From Acidobacteriota bacterium (lineage in GTDB: Bacteria > Acidobacteriota > Thermoanaerobaculia > Multivoradales > JAGPDF01): a stretch of 64,000 nucleotides of DNA. Of this stretch, positions 17,830 to 25,826 are shown in pieces. The DNA is taken from the NCBI GenBank assembly GCA_014584695.1, contig JACTMI010000020.1:124001-188000 (forward strand). Direction: 5' to 3'. Numbering within the stretch: the first letter of the stretch is position 1; each line of letters starts with the position of its first letter. Under the pieces are notes generated by a model. That model worked only from the letters and a program-made list of their open reading frames with translations, made no database searches and was not told the DNA's origin. The translations under genes were made by a program, and so were the position numbers.

Positions 17830-17882
17830 CGGGGTGCTCCTCGTGCTGGGAAGACGCGGCCGGAACCGCGCGAATCGGAAGT

Positions 17883-19142
17883 CTATCCGAGCGGCGGCGG
17901 AGCAGCGGCCGGCCGAGCGGGGAAGCGCGCCAGGACGTCGAGCACGAAGTCGATGTCGCGCTCGGTGTGATCGGCCGAGACCTGGAAGCGGATCGTCTCG
18001 TCGCCCTTGGGCACCACGGGGTAGTTGAGGCCGGTGGCGAGGACGCCGTGGTCGACCAGGTGGCGGACGATCGCGGTCGTGCGCGCGGTGTCGCGGACCA
18101 GGAGCGGGACGACCGGATGCCCGCCGGCGAGCGTTTCGAACCCGAGGCGCGCCAGGCCGTCGCGGAAGCGCGCGGTCATCCGACGCAGGTGGGCGAGCAG
18201 CTCGCGCCCCGCGGCGGAGTCGAGCAGGTCGACCGCCGTCCGGGCCGCCGCCGCTTCGGCCGGGGTGATCGGGTTCGAGTAGATGTAGGTCGGGGCGCTC
18301 TCGCGCAGGTAGTCGACCAGCGCGCGCGCGCCGACGACGTAGCCGCCGTTGACGCCGAAGGCCTTGCCCAGGGTGCCGATCAGGACGTCGGCGGGGGGCG
18401 CGCCGGTGGCCTCTTCGGTGCCGCGGCCGCTGACGCCGAAGGCGCCGACGCCGTGGGAGTCGTCGACGACGATCACGGCGTTCTCGGCGAAGCGGTGGTC
18501 GTGACGCCGGGCGGCCTCGTGGATCGCGGGCAGAGGGGCCTCGTCGCCGCGCATCGAGAAGATGCCGTCGGTGACCACCAGCGCCCTGCGGCAGCCGGCG
18601 GCGGCGACTTCGCCCAGCTTGGCGTCGAGGCCGGCGACGTCGTTGTGCCGGTAGACGCGCTTCTCCTTCGGCCGGGCGAGCCGAATGGCGTTGATGATGC
18701 AGTTGTGGTTGAGCTCGTCGGAGACGATGGCGGTGTCGGCGGTGACGAGCGGCGTGAAGACGCCGACCATGGCGGCGTAGGCGGCCGAGAAGATCATCGC
18801 CGCGTCGCGGCCGTGGAAGGCGGCGAGGCGCTGCTCGAGCTCGACGTGCGGCGCGTAGGTGCCGCTGATGAAGCGCACCGCCCCGGGGCCGGCGCCGAAC
18901 TTCCGCGAGGCCTCCTCCTCGGCCGCGATGACCTCGGGGCGCAACCCCATCCCGAGGTAGTTGTTCGAGTTCATCTTGAGGAACTCGCGCCCGCCCTGGC
19001 CGGCGAGCAGGTAGCGCGGGCCCAGCCCGGCGCGCGCCGGCACGACGCCGACGATCACCCGCTCGTGGCGCTTCGGGTTGCCGCGCCCGTCGAGCGCGTC
19101 GAGCTCCGCCGCCAGCGCGGCGAGGAATCGTTCCTGCGGCAT
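17883..19142 (-). CDS. kbl: 2-amino-3-ketobutyrate CoA ligase-like alpha-oxoamine synthase
   Basis: This is a 419-residue PLP enzyme of fold type I starting at 19142. Conserved segments are NNYLGMGLRPEVI, GAVRFISGTYAPHVELEQRLA, DELNHNCIINAIR, VVDDSHGVGAFGVSGRG and IGTLGKAFGVNGGYVVG, where the Lys of GKA forms the internal aldimine. The FISGTY...HxELEQ wording favours the Kbl branch (glycine C-acetyltransferase) over BioF, HemA or serine palmitoyltransferase. It would cleave 2-amino-3-oxobutyrate with CoA to glycine and acetyl-CoA. The SDR-type threonine dehydrogenase at 22990-23946 would supply the substrate, so the assignment is supported by context, although the genes are not adjacent. Confidence 0.82.
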   Translation of the reverse strand: MPQERFLAALAAELDALDGRGNPKRHERVIVGVVPARAGLGPRYLLAGQGGREFLKMNSNNYLGMGLRPEVIAAEEEASRKFGAGPGAVRFISGTYAPHVELEQRLAAFHGRDAAMIFSAAYAAMVGVFTPLVTADTAIVSDELNHNCIINAIRLARPKEKRVYRHNDVAGLDAKLGEVAAAGCRRALVVTDGIFSMRGDEAPLPAIHEAARRHDHRFAENAVIVVDDSHGVGAFGVSGRGTEEATGAPPADVLIGTLGKAFGVNGGYVVGARALVDYLRESAPTYIYSNPITPAEAAAARTAVDLLDSAAGRELLAHLRRMTARFRDGLARLGFETLAGGHPVVPLLVRDTARTTAIVRHLVDHGVLATGLNYPVVPKGDETIRFQVSADHTERDIDFVLDVLARFPARPAAAPPPLG

Positions 19143-19277
19143 GTTCGAGCCCCCGGGATCCCCCCGGCCCGGAGCCGGAGACCGGCCATTCTCTCAAGAC
19201 CCGCCCGGCCGGGGCGAGCGCCGGTCGGGCGGCGCCCGTCGGCATCGATGCAGAGGCCGATCGGTTACACTTTTCTC

Positions 19278-19586
19278 GTGCCTGATACCGCGTCCCAAGT
19301 CACCGTCGATCCCGTCGCGCTGGCCGCGCTCTGCGAGCGTTGGGGGATTCGCGAGCTGAGCCTCTTCGGCTCGGCGCTGCGGCCGGACTTCGGGCCAGAG
19401 AGCGACGTGGACCTCCTGGTCGAGTACCTTCCCGGCGTGGTGCTGGGATTCCGGTACTTCGAACTGGAGCGGGAGCTCTCGGAGCTGTTTGGCGGGCGGC
19501 GAGTGGACCTGGTTCCCCGCAAGTTCCTCCACCCCCGCCTCCGCGATCGCGTTCTCAGCGAGGCCCGAGTGCAGTATGCGGCATGA
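19278..19586 (+). CDS. mntA: MNT-type minimal nucleotidyltransferase antitoxin
   Basis: This is a 102-residue protein if the GTG at 19278 is used; an in-frame ATG at 19248 would add ten residues, and neither has a good ribosome binding site. It has the nucleotidyltransferase signature GSx10DxD, with Gly31-Ser32 and Asp43/Asp45 in SDVDLLVEY, and a third acidic residue in RRVDLVP. MNT proteins pair with HepT toxins and, in studied systems, AMPylate the toxin on a tyrosine to silence it. The gene overlaps the HepT-like gene by 11 bp. All active-site residues are intact. Confidence 0.86.
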   Translation: MPDTASQVTVDPVALAALCERWGIRELSLFGSALRPDFGPESDVDLLVEYLPGVVLGFRYFELERELSELFGGRRVDLVPRKFLHPRLRDRVLSEARVQYAA

Positions 19587-19914
19587 CGACCTGGTCTACG
19601 TTGGCCAGATGGTCGACGTCGCCTCGAAGATCGACGAGCGAGGACAGCGACTCGACCGGGTCTCCTACGACGCCGATGAGGACGTGCGTCTGGCGCTGGC
19701 CCACCTGGTCGAAACTCTGGGCGAAGCGGCGCGCCGCGTCTCAAAGGAGTTCAGCGCCGCGCATCCCGAGATCCCCTGGCAGCAGATCGTGGGCATGCGT
19801 CACAAGATCGTGCACGACTACTTGACCGCCGACGCGGACCTGGTCTGGGACGTCACCGCCTTCGAGATTCCCAAGCTCTTGCCGCTGCTTCGGGCCTTGC
19901 TTCCGGACCCCTGA
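19576..19914 (+). CDS. hepT: HepT-like ribonuclease toxin
   Basis: This is a 112-residue all-helical HEPN-domain protein with the ATG at 19576 inside the end of the antitoxin gene. The catalytic RX4HXY motif is complete: Arg75, His80 and Tyr82 in RHKIVHDY. Tyr82 is the residue modified by the MNT partner in characterised HepT/MntA systems. HEPN toxins cleave RNA. It begins MRHDDLVYVGQMVDVASKI, typical of the family, which supports this start over earlier in-frame codons. It converges on a methyltransferase gene with 53 bp between them. Confidence 0.88.
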   Translation: MRHDDLVYVGQMVDVASKIDERGQRLDRVSYDADEDVRLALAHLVETLGEAARRVSKEFSAAHPEIPWQQIVGMRHKIVHDYLTADADLVWDVTAFEIPKLLPLLRALLPDP

Positions 19915-19967
19915 GCTCGGCGTCGAGGCCACCACCAGGTTGCCGCGTCGGCCGCCTGGTGATTCCT

Positions 19968-20882
19968 TCAGCGGCGTAGCAGATAGGCCGCGAAATGGGA
20001 GCGGATGCGCCCGTTCGCGGCGAGCTCTTCCTCGAGCGCGAGAGCTTCGGCGAGCAGGCCGTCGACGCGGCCGGCGCGGATGGCGGCGGGGGTGAGCGCG
20101 CAGACGAGCGGGTGGACGACGTTGCCGAGGTAGGGGCGGTACTCGACTACCTGGAAGCGCTCGCGCAGCAGGCGGTCGATGGCGCTCGAACCGACCATCT
20201 CGCTCTCGTCCTCGATCGCGAGCGGGGGGTAGACCTCCGGCGTCCGGCGGTCCGCCGCCGGCACGCGCTCGAAGAGCGCCCGCGCGGGGGCGAGCTCCTG
20301 CTCGCTCCACTCGTCGCGCGACGGCCCGACGTACTCGTCGACGTAGACGATGCCGGGCGGGTCCCGACGGAGCGCGGCGCGGGCGAGGTCGAGGATCTCT
20401 TCGAGCGCGACCAGGTGGTGGAGCACGAAGTGGAAGACGACGAGGTCGTAGCGCCGACCCGCCGCGACCGCGCGGCGCAAGGACTCGAGCGCGTCCCCTG
20501 CCTCGTAGCGGATCGCCTCGCCCAGCCCGGCCGCTGCCGCGCGGTCGCGCGCGACGCCGATCGCGTCGGGAGCGACGTCCACGGCGTCGAAGCGCCGGAC
20601 GATCCCGAGCTCGCCGACCGCAGCGCGCTCGAGCTCGCCGGTGCCGCAGCCGATCGACAGCCCCAGCTCGAGCGGCCAGCGGGAGCGGAAGGTCTCGGCG
20701 AGCGCGATCGCGACCGGCTGCTCCGGATCCCCGGTGGCGCGCCGGTTGATCGCCGCGCGCACCCCCGGCGCGTCCATCCAGAGCACCGCCTCCTCCCGCT
20801 CCCCCCGCGCCCGCGCGCTCCAATACGCCGCCGCCGAAGCGGCAACCGGGTCGTCACGGTCCGAGCTGCGGGGCGCCGTCAT
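19968..20882 (-). CDS. Class I SAM-dependent methyltransferase
   Basis: This is a 304-residue protein from the ATG at 20882 (MTAPRSSDRDD). SAM-binding motif I is LSIGCGTGELERAA, motif II has FDAVDVAPDAI, and motif IV appears as YDLVVFHFVLHHL. A long C-terminal region (about 190-304) with VYVDEYVGPSRDEW is typical of small-molecule or lipid methyltransferases. The substrate is not predictable. A longer start at 20945 is possible but would add an unconserved Arg/Gly-rich tail. It lies between two toxin-antitoxin loci. Confidence 0.82.
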   Translation of the reverse strand: MTAPRSSDRDDPVAASAAAYWSARARGEREEAVLWMDAPGVRAAINRRATGDPEQPVAIALAETFRSRWPLELGLSIGCGTGELERAAVGELGIVRRFDAVDVAPDAIGVARDRAAAAGLGEAIRYEAGDALESLRRAVAAGRRYDLVVFHFVLHHLVALEEILDLARAALRRDPPGIVYVDEYVGPSRDEWSEQELAPARALFERVPAADRRTPEVYPPLAIEDESEMVGSSAIDRLLRERFQVVEYRPYLGNVVHPLVCALTPAAIRAGRVDGLLAEALALEEELAANGRIRSHFAAYLLRR

Positions 20883-20941
20883 CGCGAGTCGACCTCCACG
20901 GCGGATCCTACCGGTAGCACCCTGGACGGCGAGCGCGGCGA

Positions 20942-21709
20942 TCACTCGGTCTCATGAGCAGACCTCCGGACCGCCTCTCGGATCTCGTCGACAGTCGTCG
21001 AGCCGGCGACGAGAGGGGAGTTGGGGGGAGCGGTGACCTGACCGTCCTCGTCGATTCGGTACGCAGAGTCCAAAACATGAACGTACGTTGGCTCGGTGCT
21101 GTCGACAGGAACGGCAGCCACGAGCGCTCGATCGCCTGGCTTCCAGGCATGCACATATGGGGGGAGCTCGGTACAGCGAGTTGCGGAGCCCGCTCGAAGC
21201 TCGCCACCGAACTGTAGAAAGACGAGCTGGGTGCCGACGCCGCCGAGGCCTCGAGCCTCCCTGAACGACTCGGTCACCGTTGTCTGGACGCGTGTGACGA
21301 CGTGACCTGCCGCCATGGACTCGCCGTATCCAGGCGTCAGGGACTCGATCGTGCCCGCGACCACGACTCGGCTGCGAGAGATCGTCTGCAACAAGCTGGG
21401 CTTCAGGAAGAAGGTCTCGGGCGTTCCGTCGGCGAACGAGGTCATCTCGGGGAGGCGCAAGCACTCACCGTTCCAACCGGGGGCGCATCGGGCCGATCGG
21501 AGGATCCGGGGGGCGACGCCCTCGCAGGTGTAGCCCGGAGCGAGGAGAGTCTCGGGTATCCAGAGCAGAGCAGTGACTCCTTCTCCCTCCTCGTCCATGC
21601 CGGCAAGCTTGAGCGAGATGATCCCCTCGCACTGTTCGGCGGCGACGACTGCCGGCAGCAGGAGCAACGCGAGGATCGAGATGGCGAGTGACTTCGTGAT
21701 TCCTCTCAT
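20942..21709 (-). CDS. Secreted hypothetical protein, Cys-containing
   Basis: This is a 255-residue protein from the ATG at 21709, with GGAGA upstream. A Sec signal peptide (about 1-23) ends at VVAAEQC. The mature part has several cysteines (EQCEGI, YTCEGV, SARCAPGWNGECLRL, ATRCTEL) that could form disulfides in the periplasm. I recognise no family. Base composition is visibly less GC-rich than the neighbours, and the broken gene just upstream on the same strand (about 21742-22210) has the same look, so both may have arrived together. Confidence 0.68.
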   Translation of the reverse strand: MRGITKSLAISILALLLLPAVVAAEQCEGIISLKLAGMDEEGEGVTALLWIPETLLAPGYTCEGVAPRILRSARCAPGWNGECLRLPEMTSFADGTPETFFLKPSLLQTISRSRVVVAGTIESLTPGYGESMAAGHVVTRVQTTVTESFREARGLGGVGTQLVFLQFGGELRAGSATRCTELPPYVHAWKPGDRALVAAVPVDSTEPTYVHVLDSAYRIDEDGQVTAPPNSPLVAGSTTVDEIREAVRRSAHETE

Positions 21710-21741
21710 CGCAGGTCTCCGGGTTCTTGGGCTCATGATCT

Positions 21742-22203
21742 CTATTCGACCTCGATGCGAGCCACGACCACGGTTTCCGCTAACTGAAGCTCGTGACGAT
21801 CGGCGCGCCGGGACCGGCCGCGGCTGCTCTCTTCGAGGCGAGAGTGAAGGCCTCTCCCAGAAGAAGAGTTCGTCGTCGAAGTACCTGTCGCCTTCGTCGG
21901 GTCGCGGTGCATCGGACGCCGAACGTCACTGCGCGCGATGGCCAAGAGGTCTGCGGATTCGAAGATGAGGCTGAGGCTGGGGTTCTGCACTTGAAGCCTC
22001 CCATCACCAGAGACGATTCGAACCGAGGAAGAATAGGAGCGTAGCCAGGTCCGGTTCTCACGGCAAGGGTCAGCTCGGCGGCGTGCCTTGCGTCGGGAGC
22101 GATGTGTACCAGCCAACTGGCGGCCTCGAAAGCGCCGGAGTCGAGTTGGGCTCGAATGCGCGCTGGGGCGGGTGCCTCCGACAGGTCGCTGCCGCGCCAT
22201 CAA
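21742..22203 (-). pseudogene. Frameshifted remnant of a coding gene, product unknown
   Basis: On the minus strand, protein-like segments follow one another but hop between frames. The order is ARIRAQLDSGAFEAASWLVH (near 22170-22110), then VRIVSGDGRLQVQNPSLSLI (near 22030-21970), FDDELFFWE (near 21875), EAFTLASKRAAAAGPGAPIV (near 21850-21795), and the final ELQLAETVVVARIEVE before the stop at 21742. Joined, they read like one globular secreted-type protein of about 150 residues; no single frame carries it. At least three or four indels would be needed. It has no credible start codon. It could be a decayed gene or reflect sequencing indels. It lies 32 bp upstream of the secreted hypothetical gene. 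Confidence 0.42.
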
Positions 22204-22247
22204 GTGTGACTGAATATCTGATAATCTGTCATCCGGAGGTAGCGTCG

Positions 22248-22535
22248 ATGACGGAGACCGCGATCGTGGGCAAGCGCGGCGTGCTGGTGCTGCCGGCGCG
22301 GGTGCGCCGCAGATTCGGGCTCACCGAGGGCTCGCTGGTGCTGATCGAGGACGACCTCTCGGGGGGCATTCGCTTGCGACCGGCCGCCGCGCTGCCGGTC
22401 GAGGTCTACACGAGCGGCCGTCGCGCGGAGCTCCTGCTCGAAAACGCCGTCGACGAGCGCGACTACCAGCGAGCTCGCCGCCTCGTGCGCGACCTCGGCC
22501 TGGATCCGGACGAGGTCCCCCATCGGCGCCCCTGA
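22248..22535 (+). CDS. AbrB/SpoVT-type antitoxin
   Basis: This is a 95-residue protein with a strong GGAGGT eight bases before the ATG at 22248. The first ~45 residues form the swapped-hairpin AbrB DNA-binding fold: VGKRGVLVLPARVRRRFGLTEGSLVLIED. The C-terminal part (AVDERDYQRARRLVRDLGLDPD) is the likely toxin-binding tail. It would repress its own promoter and block the PIN-domain partner, whose GTG begins three bases after this stop. AT-rich bases just upstream (GAATATCTGATAATCTGTC) probably hold the promoter and operator. Confidence 0.85.
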   Translation: MTETAIVGKRGVLVLPARVRRRFGLTEGSLVLIEDDLSGGIRLRPAAALPVEVYTSGRRAELLLENAVDERDYQRARRLVRDLGLDPDEVPHRRP

Positions 22536-22538
22536 GCC

Positions 22539-22946
22539 GTGGACAGGGTCTATCTCGACGCCAACGTGCTCTTTTCCGCGGCGTACGCCGAGGGGAGCGG
22601 TCTCGCCCGGCTCTGGCGATGGAAGAGCGTGCGGCTGCTCGCTTCCGAGTACGTGATCGAGGAGGCGCACCGCAACTCGGAGCCGGAGGCACAGGCGCGT
22701 CTCGTGAAGCTTCTGGTCCGTGTCGAGCGGGTCGGCGACCCCGCCGAGGCGCTCGATCCCGAGAGCGAAGAGCCGTTGCCGGCGGACGATCGGCCGGTCC
22801 TCCGCGCCGCGATGGCTGCCGGCGCGACCCACCTCCTGACCGGCGACCGGCGGGCGTTCGGACCCCTCTACGGCCGCCGCGCGGGAGGCGTCCTGATCCT
22901 GCGCCCCGCCGAGTACCTCGCAACCCGCCACCGCGCCAAGCGCTGA
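22539..22946 (+). CDS. PIN-domain ribonuclease toxin
   Basis: This is a 135-residue protein from a GTG at 22539. The PIN fold is visible with its acidic residues: Asp7 in VYLDANVLF, Glu41 in YVIEEAHRN, Asp in PADDRPVL, and Asp in THLLTGDRRAFG. These coordinate Mg/Mn ions for RNA cleavage. It is paired with the AbrB-type antitoxin immediately upstream, the standard arrangement of one VapBC-like subclass. All expected acidic residues are present, so it should be active when released. It is convergent with the threonine dehydrogenase gene, 43 bp away. Confidence 0.85.
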   Translation: MDRVYLDANVLFSAAYAEGSGLARLWRWKSVRLLASEYVIEEAHRNSEPEAQARLVKLLVRVERVGDPAEALDPESEEPLPADDRPVLRAAMAAGATHLLTGDRRAFGPLYGRRAGGVLILRPAEYLATRHRAKR

Positions 22947-22989
22947 CGCCCGTGTCACTCCGCCCCGGCGCGACTCGCGGCCCGGCGTC

Positions 22990-23946
22990 TCACCCCGGCA
23001 GCTTGAGCTTCAGCCGTAGCTCGCGCAGCATGTCCTCGACCATGGCGGGGAGGCCGTACTCGGGGCGCCAGCCCCACTCCTTCCGGGCGGCGGTGTCGTC
23101 GAGCGACTCGGGCCAGGAGTCGGCGATCCGCTGGCGGACCGGGTCGACGTCGTAGTCGATCTGGAAGTCGGGGAGGTGGCGCCGGATCTCGGCGGCGAGC
23201 TCCTCGGGGGTGAAGTTGAGCGCCGCGATGTTGAAGGCGTTGCGGTGCGCGAGGCGCGCCGGGTCGGCTTCCATCAGCTCGACCGTGGCGCGGATCGCGT
23301 CCGGCATGTACATCATGTCGAGCCGCGTCTCCGGGCCCAGGAAACAGGTGTAGCGGCCGTAGCGCAGGGCCTCGTAGAAGATCGTCACCGCGTAGTCCGT
23401 GGTGCCGCCGCCGGGCGGCGCCGTGTGCGAGATCAGGCCGGGGAAGCGCAGGCCGCGGACGTCGACTCCGAAGCGCAGCGCGTAGTAGTCGGCGAGCAGC
23501 TCGCCGGCGACCTTGGTGACGCCGTAGAGCGTCGTCGGCCGCTGCACCGTGTCCTGCGGCGTCTGCTGGCGCGGCGTCGACGGGCCGAAGGCGGCGATCG
23601 AGCTCGGGAAGAAGACCGCCGCGCGGACCGAGCGGGCGGTCTCGAGCATCTTGTAGAGCCCGCCCATGTTGAGCTCCCAGGCGACGTGCGGCTTCTCCTC
23701 CGAGGTCGCCGAGAGCAAGGCGGCCAGATGGTAGATGGTGCCGACCTGGTAGCGGTGGACCAGATCGTGGATCTGGCGGACGTTGGTCGCGTCGAGGACT
23801 TCGAACGGGCCGTCGGTGTCGGGGTCCCCCGCGGGCATGCGGATGTCCGAGGCGACCACCCCGTCGGCGCCGTAGCGGGCGCGCAGCGTCGGCACGAGCT
23901 CGGAACCGATCTGCCCGAGCGCGCCGGTGACCAGGATTCTCTTCAT
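22990..23946 (-). CDS. tdh: L-threonine 3-dehydrogenase, SDR (GalE-like) type
   Basis: This is a 318-residue protein from the ATG at 23946. The NAD-binding motif GALGQIGSELV is at residues 8-18, and the active-site YxxxK is in TTLYGVTKVAGEL. The segments IYHLAALLSATSEE, PSSIAAFGP, RFPGLISHTAPPGGGTTDYA and MMYMPDAIRATVELM are characteristic of the SDR-type threonine dehydrogenase first described in psychrophilic Bacteroidota. It oxidises threonine to 2-amino-3-oxobutyrate with NAD. The Kbl-like enzyme encoded 4 kb away on the same strand would then yield glycine and acetyl-CoA. Confidence 0.9.
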   Translation of the reverse strand: MKRILVTGALGQIGSELVPTLRARYGADGVVASDIRMPAGDPDTDGPFEVLDATNVRQIHDLVHRYQVGTIYHLAALLSATSEEKPHVAWELNMGGLYKMLETARSVRAAVFFPSSIAAFGPSTPRQQTPQDTVQRPTTLYGVTKVAGELLADYYALRFGVDVRGLRFPGLISHTAPPGGGTTDYAVTIFYEALRYGRYTCFLGPETRLDMMYMPDAIRATVELMEADPARLAHRNAFNIAALNFTPEELAAEIRRHLPDFQIDYDVDPVRQRIADSWPESLDDTAARKEWGWRPEYGLPAMVEDMLRELRLKLKLPG

Positions 23947-24063
23947 CGGGAGGAGGGCTCGGCCGGAGATCGGCGCGGCGGAGGGGCCGCGCCCGCGAGC
24001 GCCCGAGCCGCCCGAATCGTACCGGCGCCCGGCGAGCGAGGCAATCGAAGGTGAAGGGCGGCC

Positions 24064-24279
24064 TCAGGCCGAGGCGCGCAGGTCGACCCACCGGCGGCAG
24101 GCGGCCTGGAACTCGCGCGGATCGTCCTGCGCGAGCGCCTCCGCGAGGAAGCGATCGATCTCGCGGCGGTCCTTGCCCGCGCGCCGCATCGCCATCCGGA
24201 TCGCGGCGGCGACCGCCCAGCGGTTGCGCGTCCGCACCGTGACCTGGACGTCCGGGTAGATCGGCGAAGCGGCTTCCAT
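24064..24279 (-). CDS. Small conserved hypothetical protein
   Basis: This is a 71-residue protein from the ATG at 24279. It begins with a short beta-strand-like stretch (VQVTVRTRNRWAVAAAIRMA) followed by helices rich in Arg/Glu (RREIDRFLAEALAQDDPREF). Small acidic/basic proteins with this order occur in several delta-type Proteobacteria and Acidobacteriota, which supports it as a real gene. It shows no catalytic motif or signal peptide. It is divergent from the S1-domain gene with 265 bp between. That intergenic stretch is locally AT-richer (near 24300-24320 and 24465-24500), suiting promoters, but I cannot assign boxes. Confidence 0.62.
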   Translation of the reverse strand: MEAASPIYPDVQVTVRTRNRWAVAAAIRMAMRRAGKDRREIDRFLAEALAQDDPREFQAACRRWVDLRASA

Positions 24280-24544
24280 CGTTTCCTCTTACGGATCTAC
24301 TGCAGATTCCGTGAATTGTTACAGGCCCGGTCCGCCGGGCCGCTCCCAGGCCCCCTCCAAATGCCGTGCCACCTCTGGATCGGCCACCGCGCCCGTTCGC
24401 CCAAAGGAAAGAAGAGTCCGTGGACTCGCCGCCGCGGACTGCCGAAACCAGGACAACCTCCCCATTTCCGGAGAGTTGCCGCTCGGCGTGATAACCTGAA
24501 ACGAGGACCGGGCGTCCCCGCCCGCGAAGCAGGAGGCACCCCTC

Positions 24545-25756
24545 GTGACGAAGAGCCAGGAAGAACTGGAGCGCGAGCAGTTCGCCGCGCTCCTGGACCA
24601 GTACACGCCGGCCGCCAGGCCCACCCCCGGCGCCAAGAGCGAGACCGAAGTGGGCTCGACCGTCTCGGGGAAGATCCTCGAGATCGGCCCCGACTCGATC
24701 TTCGTGGACCTCGGCGGCAAGGCCGAAGGGATCCTCGACCGCCTCGAGCTCGCCGACGACGAGGGGCGACTCACCGTCGCCGTCGGCGACACCGTCGAGG
24801 CCCAGGTCGCCGGCACCGACCCCGAGTCCGGCGCCGTCCGTCTGCGCAAGCGCTTCGGCCGCGGACCCGAGGTCGCTTCCGCGGTGCGCGAGGCCTTCGC
24901 GCTCGGCGCGGCGATCGAAGGGCGGATCAGCGCCGTGGTCAAGGGCGGCGTCGAGGTCGACGTCGCCGGCCTGCGCGCCTTCTGCCCGGCGTCGCAAGTC
25001 GACCTGCGCTACGTCGAGAACCTGGGCGAGCTGGTCGGCCGCCGGGTCGCCTTCCGGATCACCCGACTCGAGGAGGGGAGGGGCCGGCCCAATTTGGTGC
25101 TCTCGCGCCGTGCCGTGCTCGAAGACGAAGCGCGCGCGCGCGCCGCGGTCGCCATGGAGAAGGTCAAGGTGGGGGCCGTCGTCGCCGGCCGCGTGACCTC
25201 GCTCGCCGCCTACGGCGCCTTCGTCGACCTGGGCGGTGTCGAGGGGATGCTCCACGTCTCCGAGATCTCCCACGCCCGTCTCGCCCACCCCCAGGAGATG
25301 CTCGAGGTCGGCCAGGAGCTCGAGGTCCAGGTGCTGCGGATCGAGCCGGGCAAGGACGGCCGCGACCGCATCGCGCTGTCGCGCAAGTCGCTCGAAGCCT
25401 CGCCCTGGCAGGACGCCGAGCGGCGCTTCCCGGTCGGCACCGAGCTCACCGGCCAGGTCCGCCGGATCGAGAGCTTCGGCGCTTTCCTCCAGATCGCCCC
25501 CGGTCTCGAAGGCCTGGTCCACGTCTCCGAGCTGGACCGCGACCGCCGCATCTCCCATCCGCGCGAGCGGGTCTCGCTCGGCCAGGAGCTCAAGGTGCGC
25601 GTTCAGGCGATCGACGCCGAGAAGCGCCGCATTTCCCTGGTGCTCGCTCCCGGCGAGAACGAGGCCCGCGCCGAAGAGGTCGAGCGCCTGCGCAGCTCGG
25701 CCCCGCGCGGGGGCTTCGGCGCCCTGGGCGACTTTCTCGACAAGCGCCCGAAGTAG
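24545..25756 (+). CDS. Four-S1-domain RNA-binding protein (ribosomal protein S1-like)
   Basis: This is a 403-residue protein from a GTG at 24545 with GGAGG seven bases upstream. Four S1/OB-fold repeats start near residues 37 (GSTVSGKILEIGPDSIFVDL), 118 (GAAIEGRISAVVKGGVEVDV), 208 (GAVVAGRVTSLAAYGAFVDL) and 298 (GTELTGQVRRIESFGAFLQI). Repeats 3 and 4 carry the canonical GxxxxSEis end. It is shorter than the six-repeat E. coli S1. It could be a shortened S1 or a second S1-like factor binding mRNA. It is cytoplasmic. The acidic N-terminal 30 residues are unlike S1 domains. Confidence 0.88.
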   Translation: MTKSQEELEREQFAALLDQYTPAARPTPGAKSETEVGSTVSGKILEIGPDSIFVDLGGKAEGILDRLELADDEGRLTVAVGDTVEAQVAGTDPESGAVRLRKRFGRGPEVASAVREAFALGAAIEGRISAVVKGGVEVDVAGLRAFCPASQVDLRYVENLGELVGRRVAFRITRLEEGRGRPNLVLSRRAVLEDEARARAAVAMEKVKVGAVVAGRVTSLAAYGAFVDLGGVEGMLHVSEISHARLAHPQEMLEVGQELEVQVLRIEPGKDGRDRIALSRKSLEASPWQDAERRFPVGTELTGQVRRIESFGAFLQIAPGLEGLVHVSELDRDRRISHPRERVSLGQELKVRVQAIDAEKRRISLVLAPGENEARAEEVERLRSSAPRGGFGALGDFLDKRPK

Positions 25757-25826
25757 CTCGAGCACGGTGGCCCCGCGGCCACCATCTCGGCGGTTGGAGC
25801 GCTCGACGCGGCCGGAGAGCTCGCGG

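Noticed and set aside
22005-22050. A GGTTCGAATC box on the minus strand, as in a tRNA T-arm
   Set aside because: Flanking bases do not pair into a T-stem and no acceptor or anticodon stem can be found.
24280-24544. Promoter boxes upstream of the S1-domain gene (TTTCCG and TGATAA near 24465-24494)
   Set aside because: Spacing and -35 match are poor and sigma preferences of this organism are unknown.
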